Source: Tyto alba (Eukaryota > Chordata > Aves > Strigiformes > Tytonidae). Taken from it: DNA of 64,000 nucleotides. A program made the position numbers and the translations under genes. The stretch lies in assembly GCF_018691265.1 (NCBI RefSeq), contig NW_024881313.1, positions 35,457,518 through 35,521,517 on the forward strand, given 5' to 3'. The notes beneath the pieces are model-generated. The model had not been told where the DNA came from and ran no database searches. It was given only the letters and a program-made list of their open reading frames with translations. Positions 53,801 through 62,800 of the stretch are shown here, in pieces. Every line of letters begins with the position of its first letter. Within the stretch, counting starts at the first letter, position 1.

Positions 53801-56800
53801 ACCTGGAAACCCATCACAGCTTTGATTTCATTCCCAGAATTCAGCTCCATCATTAACCAGCCAGAATGGCTACTGCAAGCTCAGAGGCACTGCTGCCACT
53901 AAACTCCACTCCAGCAAGTCCTTGAACAGAAAAGTACCCATGCTTGACCAGTACTGGAAAGTCAGTGCCATAGAAAAAATAAACAGTTACCTCTTTTTGT
54001 TCTGGTGATGACGGTTCAATCTTCCTATCCTTTCCTAGGTAAAGCACACTAAATTCTTCAGAGGAAAATCCCGATCCTTTACTCCAGCTGCCTGAATTTT
54101 TCCCTCTTTCTCCCCTTTGCCTCAGGTGATTTTCATCCTGAAAATAAACTGCAGATTAGAGGGGGTTTCTCTTCCCTTTTTAGGGGGTGAACAAGTTGGA
54201 AGGGAAAGAAAGATAAGATAGGCATTACGTTTAACATGGGACTCTCCAGACAAAAGTCGTAAAATATGATAGTTTTGAGTCTCTGATTTTAACATAGGAT
54301 AGAGAAAGGGAAATTTTTCCCAACAGACATGCAGCAAATTAAGGAATTTTAGTGAACTAATTAAAAGTTAAGTGAGAATTTTTGCATAGGAATTAAGATG
54401 GAAACTTCAGGTAAGAAATTTTGAGACCAGAACATCAATCTTCTATGGCTAAAATAGAACTGAAAATTGAGAGAGCAGAAAGAAATATGATAATATATGC
54501 TATCATATAAGAAAAATGACCTTAATAGAGCCACTTCATACTTAATCTTTCTAAGTTTTTCTAATAGTTACTACATACTGCACACAGCAAGGACAAATCA
54601 AAGAATGGATCAGAGCTATAAATTCATAATACGAGTACATCATAATGTTCTTTATGCAGAATATAAATTTTTGCTCTGTTATGTAAATAATGCCAAAATA
54701 TTTGTCATTCTCCACATAAATTTTAAAATAAAAATTCCAAGTTCACCAAGAACTGCCACAAATATCTATGGACAATATATGAGCTATGTAATTACCTGTG
54801 TATAAGATGTAAACTAGGCATTCCTGCAGCAAACCTAACAATTTATAGCCTTTCTTTTAAGACCATGAAAGAATCTTGATTTTTAGAAGGCTCCAAGTAG
54901 TAATTTACTCTTGCTGTAAACATTCATACTTTTGGTTCTAATTCAAAATTTGGTAACTCTCTGGAAATGGATCAATGAATGCCACCCTGTTCTGCTAGAA
55001 ACAGTCTTCTACCATACATGCATCCCTCAATATATATATGAGTCTACTGTTCCAAAACAAATAAATAAATTCATTACCGGTTTGCTGTATTCTATGTCTG
55101 TAAACGTGCTCAGTTTATCATCATCTTCAAAACCCTCACTTGTGTTCTCTGCCTCAGCAATAGGGACACAAACAAATACATTGGGGTTGGTAATAAAATC
55201 TTCAAGACCTGAACATTTGTCCCCATTTTTCTCAGCCCATTCATTATTATGATTCTCTTTACAATTTTTTATTTCTTCACACTTGAACCCAAGTGAGTTC
55301 TGTGCAGTCAATTTGATTTTCTTCCGGTGCGCTTTCTTTATATGCCTGAGCTTTCCACAACAGGTATCCCATGTAACGCTCTTCACAAAGTGAAATCCCT
55401 TGTGAATCCGAGCAAAAGCAATCCGAAGGTTGTTCATCTCTCCGTCATCCTCTGCTGTCTGGAGACAATCAGTACTGAAGGAATTCAGCAGCAGTGCAAT
55501 GAAAAGGTTAAGAACCTAAGTGTCATTGAAATAACAATAAAATTAAATGTCAGGAGAGTAGCATTCAGAAATCTAAATTCTAACTTTGAAGAACACTGAT
55601 ACTATCAAAGTTCAGTTCTACTGAGAAAACCAAAACAAGGTAACAATGAAATTATTATGATTGATCACATTGTGGCTGACGAAGTAAACGTCTCTTTCAA
55701 AGTTCAATGTTTCCATAAGCATCTTCCCCAAAAATGTTATTTAAAATATTAGCATTACTTGGCCAAACAACTTTTCAGATGTTATAGTAGTAACAAACAC
55801 CATGGTCATGGCTTGTCAGTTTAGTAATATCTCTTCCTCCTTCAAACTAGAATTAAATCAGGCCTGTGTGGAGCTACTTCCAAAATCCTGTGAGATCAAA
55901 TTCGGGCCCAGGAATTCCATCAAATCTGCAACACTGTCAGAAAAGTCAAAACCAAGAGAAGCTCAAAGTGAGGTTTCCTCCCTGCTTTTGAGTACATTCA
56001 AATAGAAGATTTTTTTTTAAGATTTTTTTTGTAAGGGAATGGGAGAATTTAATTTTATACTTAGTATTTCAGTTTGGGATGGGATTTATGTGTCTTAATT
56101 TTTGTTGTGTCAGAACTGACTGGGCTGAGAGCACCCCTGAGTCATCTAAGACCACAGCCACTGGAAAACATTAACCCTCCAGAGACTAAATCAACCCATC
56201 TGTCTTAGTTATTGACCTTAGGTTGGAATAGATCTCTCTCTCATATACCTCTCTGTTTCCTTTGATCATAACAAAGCCTAGAGAAGGCGTGTAGGCTAAG
56301 CACTTAATTGTTTGACAGTTAACATTATGCAATATGAATATCACTCACAGCATTTCAACACTGAAATCACTCACTGCGGGATAGAACAGGCAGGACTTTC
56401 AAACCAGGTATTTGGGATTCAGACACAGAGCTGGTATTTCCCCAAAAAGACTACCGAAACTTAATTATTTTCAATGTTTTTTAAATCAAAATTGGTACAT
56501 TGATGATTCTGAAAGTTACATAAGAAACAAAGCTACTAAAAAGAAGATTTTTATGATTTGGGTATTAAAGAAAGAAGGCAGCCTGCCCTTTACACCCCAA
56601 AACAGGTGTGCGAGGCTGCATAGGGTATGCCATAGCAGCATCCAGCCCTTGGTTATAAATGTCATCAGAGATTATTAAAGAAAAACCTGATTTCAGTGAT
56701 AGAAACGTAGATTCTGCCATTTGCTCATAATGAATTCAACAATTGTAAAAAAGGGTTTACAGAGGGACTTAAGCACTTAGGTCCATTAAATCAAGCAGGT

Positions 56801-59800
56801 AAACCGTAAGCCTTACCAATTATTTACATCCAAATCCTAAAACGTGAAGAAACATAGTTGCCTGTATTGTATTTACTGCAAAGATATTCCTCATCACATT
56901 GCCACATGAAAAGGTCAAGTGGCACTGTGTGCAAAGCACACAAAATGTGAAAATATGGACAGCAGCTCAGAGGTGAAAGGCAAATGAGGCTTTTGCAGAC
57001 TATAGCACACACAGGAAACTTTTCCACCTGTGTTTAGGGAAACTACCTCCTGTTGACAAAATGGTAATTAAGTAGATTCTACCACAGATAGGATGAAGAG
57101 AAGAAAATATTGGAAAACTCACCACTAAGTTTCCTATCACCATGACCAGCAAAAAGACAAGAAGGCACAGTGGTTGTTCAGCAACCACCATGCAGTCCCA
57201 CATGGTCTCAATCCATTCTCCACACAGAATTCGGAAAACGACAAGGAATGAGTGGAAGAAGTCCATCATGTGCCAGCGTGGTTTGCCATTTTTGTTTATT
57301 TTATGGCTGTTCTCCCCATAGCTTCTCCCAAAAAGTTGGACCCCTACTATAGCAAAAATGAAAACGATGATTGCCAGGACAAAGGTCAGATTACTCAGTG
57401 CTCCCAGGGAGTTACCGATGATTTTAATTAGCGTGTTTAAAGTTGGCCAGGATTTTGCCAGTTTGAAGACCCTCAGCTGTGTAGAAACATAAAACATAGT
57501 GTTAGACATTGGTAGAGATAAATGATCTTTGCACTGTTTGAATTCTGCAAAAAAAAAAAAAAATTCACACATATTCTGAAATATTCCAGTAATATAATAT
57601 TTCTGGTAAGTATTTACCCAACATAGGCAGGTATCCACACAATGCACATGATGTAGATTATGGTGCCTAATTTACATGTAACACAAAGGACCAAAGTTGG
57701 GAGACCAGCTGCTGTAAAAAGAGTCTATCTTTTGGTAAAGCAACATAAATCAATCCATGGTATATGATAAGTATATCTTAACATCATTTCACATCTACTT
57801 TTAAGTATTGAGGTTTTTTGTATTTGTCCTCTGACACTATTTTCATAAGTTTCTTATCCTAGTTTTTAGTTTTTGACACCAGTTTTACAACAGGTCTACT
57901 CTGGAATATTTTTTCCTTTGACTGTTTCTTAGTATATTCAAGATATATGTCATTAAACTCTGACTCTAGTATCACAAGGAGTTTATGAGTGTGTTTCTTA
58001 TTCCTAGTGTCAAGAGGAAGGAAAAATAAAAAACAGAAAAAAAGGAAAAAAAAAAAAGATTTCCTGCATCCTAAGTACGGACAACAGAAGGATTCTCTAT
58101 TATATTCACAATATAAAGTTTTATACAACTCAGTAAACGTGTAGCATTACCAGTCTGAAGGATCGTAAAACTGACAACGTTCCTCCTTTTCGCCTTTCTT
58201 TCTTCCCTTTGTGCTTGGGTAAACTCAGTTCAATTAAACTCAATGTGACAATTATACCATCAAAAATATTCCAGGGCTGCTGAAAATAATAATACGGATC
58301 TAGAGCAATGATTTTTAAGATCATTTCTGCAGTGAAGATTCCTGTAAAAACCTGTGACAAAGAAACAGTAGCATCAGCCTAAAAGTAGCTATGAATTTAT
58401 CTTCTCTTTAGATCATGTTCCAACAAATAACATTCATGGACAGATCAACAGAGCCCATTTTTATGAACTTATAATGCACTTCCAGTTAAAACGGGAGGCT
58501 TGTTTTCTACCTTCTCAGGAGTGTGTTGAAGTGTATCAATAAAATCTGGGAATTGTCTATATCAGAAATTTAGAGTTTATAAATGCAGAGTTTGCTAATC
58601 TTTCATTTTTGTAGTTACTCTTTATGTCTCAAGTGAAAACACCCATCAATCAATCAATCCTTTGTATAAAATGTCACATAGCTGAGATTTGCTTACCAAG
58701 TTGCCTACATTAAGCATTGACTTAAAATTTTCTGACATATTATTGTGCTCCAGTGCCATGAACAAAGTGTTCATCACAATGCAAACTGTGATCGTGAGAT
58801 CAATAAAAGGATCCTTTATGAAAGCAGCCACTTTTTTCTTGATTCGCAACCAGAGTGGACAACAGTCCCAAATTAGATACTTTAAAGCAAAATCATTCAG
58901 GCACGGCGGGCATCTCCGCTGAGATTCTTCAAGTTCTAAATGCAAAAGAGAACCCCACTGTAATTAAATAGTTATCACTGAGCAAGATGATGAAATAACA
59001 ACTTCAAGCATTCAAAAGACCAGAGAAGAAAATCTCACATCTCGCACAGAGCCCCAAAGCTTCCCTGTACTTTCTACCATTCATGTAGTCCCTACCTCAG
59101 CTAGTAAACATGAAGATAAAATTCAGAGAAAACTGGATTCAAAATGCATTCATGTGAACTTACTTCAAAAGCCTTTGAATCAGGTTTTATTTGTCTTAGA
59201 CTCAGACTTGTACTACGATAATCTGACAAAATACAGATGTTTACAATGCAGAGGCCACACCGCAGCTTCTCACACACTTGCAGGTCAATATAGCAGCTAA
59301 GGCACTTTTCACCTTACACTTATGAGGATGTCTAGGACAGTGGCTGTGTCACACCAACATCTTTTTCTCTCCTTTGACTCTCAAGGGAGTCGATGGCAGG
59401 CACACGGGAGTTCTGATTGTACCTGAGGCAAATCTAAACCATGGTGCCTGAAATTTAACCTCAGGCCACTTCTACTGGAAAGGTCATGCCTACCTACCAC
59501 TGGCCAGCTGATGTAAATTGACACACTTTTCCATTTTCTATAAGTAAAACATGGGATAGAAGCTGTTCTTGCTTTGTTATTTACCTCCTTTTGGTTAAAT
59601 ATAAATCTCATTGCCTTTCTTTCTTTACCACAGTATTACTGAGTCCTCCAAAATGCTTTTGACCCTGTTAAAGGCCTGTGAAAATTCACTGACAAACTAG
59701 ATCTTACTTAAAGCTAAATACAAGCACAAGAGGGATTATTAGTAACCTGATTTTCAGGGATCTGAAATTTTTTCAGAGATCAGATGAGCTAGCCCTGACT

Positions 59801-62800
59801 CATATCCTTTTCTTAGTTGGACCTGTCCTTATTTCTTCCCAATGTTTAGCTTTCAATTCTCCTCCAGGCTCAAGTCTCAGATTCCATCCCACACTGCTTA
59901 TTCCAGTGTGATCACCTTGACTTTACTCCACTCCAGGCCTAGCTCTTTTCTTTTGATCTAGATCAAATGGCTTCTTCTTTATGTATACAGTGTGAGTCCA
60001 GCAGAACTGGTGCTCAGGTCCCAGCAAAGACCCTTTCTGATGGCTGTTCTCAGGTTAACTCACAGTCACCCAGAGCTACAGACCCTGTTCCTTTCCAGTT
60101 CACAGCTGAAAGTATGCAACAAAACCCAGATCTTTAGTGAATTACACTGCAAAGCAAGACTCCACTGAATGTGTTGCAACTGTGATTCTCTCAAGAAAAA
60201 TTGAAAAAAAAAAAAAAAAAAATTAAGCAAAGGTACCTCCCTACCACAACAGTATCCCTCTGCTAAATCTCATACTTTGTGGTCCAAGAACTGGTGATAG
60301 AGCTCCTCAGCAGGGATAAAACAAAACAAAACAAGATTTCTTCACCCTGAACAACTTGGACTGAAATTTTTCAGCAAGACCTGCAACAAAAATATCAGTC
60401 ATCACAATAACTGCCAGTGATAACACCCCCCTACCCCCCAAAAAAATTCCCATGAAAAGGTAAGTTAAAGGAATAAAATAGCGAGGTTAAGTATTCAAAC
60501 CCCAGGAATTGTTACATTTGATTTTGCTTGTATAATCTTATTGCTGGATTCTGCATGCCTGTATCTCTGTCAGTGACATATCAGAAGTCACAGGGTCAGG
60601 AAAACAGTATCCCAGTCCTGCACCTCAGATGCTAGAGAAACTCCTTCCACCCACTATCACTCCAATCCCCTTCACTGTCTGTCCTACAAAATAAGATCTT
60701 ACAATATGCAAAGACTGCATTTCAGTACATAAATACTGTGATCATGTTTCGGGTTTTTTAAAAAGAGCCAAATTAATGATAAAATGCCTAACTACATACC
60801 TACAAATCTCTGTTAACCTTTAAGAAAAGTATTGACGTTGTGGTCATTCATGCTAACATTACCTTTGGATTGAAATAGGTGTAATGAGAAACCACTTACC
60901 CTCCAAGACACTGGTAATTATGCTGACTGCACTTGCTGCCCTTTGTCTCTGAAGTGCCTCGTTAAAGTACTCCACTGACAGATGAGGAGGCAAATGCATC
61001 ATGCTGCTCTCATCATTTACAGCTGGCTGCTTAAAGAAGTAAACATGATTAGGGAGATGCCACAGGAATAAAATGAAGTAGGATGTGATGATGGGCAACA
61101 ATGAAAGTTAATAGGAACAATGACACGCAGCCAAATAAATGTACCTTTTTACAAGATGTAATAGATGTTGAGAACAGAAGTCCTGCTCTTCAGTAATAAT
61201 GCTACAGTAAATGGATCCTGCAAGAATGTAATAGCAATGGGGCAAGCACAAACCTTGGAAATCAGTGTATGAGGGGAAATAGGGCTAGGAAATCTTTCAG
61301 AGAGTAATGGAAAAGGAGAGACATGAGGAATAAATAGGTAGCAAAGCATCTCTACCCACTTCGGGAACTTACAAAATTTCTGCGTGATGCTAAAGGTGTT
61401 ACGGAGAAGAAAGGATTTACAGGCATTGCTCAGAATAACCCCTCTGGACAGGGCATGATATAAAAAGACTCTTTGGTGACTTGTAATTCCAGCACTAGGA
61501 ACCTTCAGAACTATGTTGGTTAAAATTGTGAATAGCAGAAATAGAGGGTTTATAACAGGAATGCTGAAGTCTAGTTTTCAGGAACTCATCAGATTATTAA
61601 AAACCAATTTCTACTGAGAAATTATGAACTTCTCACATCAGTATACTTCATTTCACATCACTGTTTGCCATTACACTGAAACTCTTAGGACAAGAATAAC
61701 CTGCCACTTATAGAGAAACCATAATATTAAGTATATATTTAAAACAATATATTTCCTTACCGGATCTCCCTTGCCCGGGTCTTCCATTACCGGTGGAAGC
61801 ATTACTCCTTCAGAAGACACTGGATCTAGACTGTGCACCCTGCTGCTTCCTCCTCCCATCACCGAAATCACACCATTGCAGTCGTCCACATTAGCCCACT
61901 TGCCACACTGCACGCAGTTTGGGGTAGCGGGGTGAGAGCTGTGGCTCATTTGACTTTGCACACTGGAGCGTCTTCCCATCTGTGTGACCGACAGTGACCG
62001 ACGTTGGATTTCATGTTCCCCAGCACTGCAGGTTTCCCCATCACCAAAATCCATTCTGGAATCAACTTCTAAAGCAGGTATTTGGAAATTGAACACGCTC
62101 CCATGGCTAAGTCTGCGTTTTGCCTGATTTGCATTGGGACCATACACCAGGCCAAGAAAAGACTAAAAATCCAGGAAAAGGAATAGAGAGAATGGCATAA
62201 CATCATAGAGAAAATTTTGTGAAAAAATAAATGTTTAGAGTTTCATAATATTTCCTATCAACCATTGCAAGTCCAAACCTCTTATTTGATTTAGATTTTT
62301 CAGGAAGGATTATGCTTAGATTTTAAAAGGCAGATGATAAACTCCCATCAGCTGTAGCAGTTACATTTGTGATAATATTTATATTTTAAGTAAGAAATTT
62401 TTAATAGAGAATGATGGCACAAAAGTTAAATTCTGGTAGTCATTCACTTTTTCCTATTTCTTAATGTTATAAAAAATGTATTTTAACCATTGTAACTACT
62501 GTACTTCCATCTTTCATTTATAATATTTTCTTTTCAAATTAACTTTTACTTATAATTCTTCTTTATCCCAAAAGGTTGCTTATTTTAAAGACTTTAGAGT
62601 GATCAGTGTTTGTAATGGGAATTGGTTTTTACTTTCAAGCAATTTATTTTAGTATTAAAATTGCAAAAGCTGTAAGGATCTCAGATTCAGACAATAGATT
62701 ACCAACTTTCGTTGACTGTCTGTGGACTGTGACATGGGGAATTGTTGTCCTTCTTCATTATCTTCTATCCCCAAGGACTTATTTCTCTTTTTCCTATTGC

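Noticed and set aside
57000..57647. Single 215-residue open frame read as one exon
   Set aside because: Only 57123-57476 is coding; the ends continue into introns past clear splice sites.
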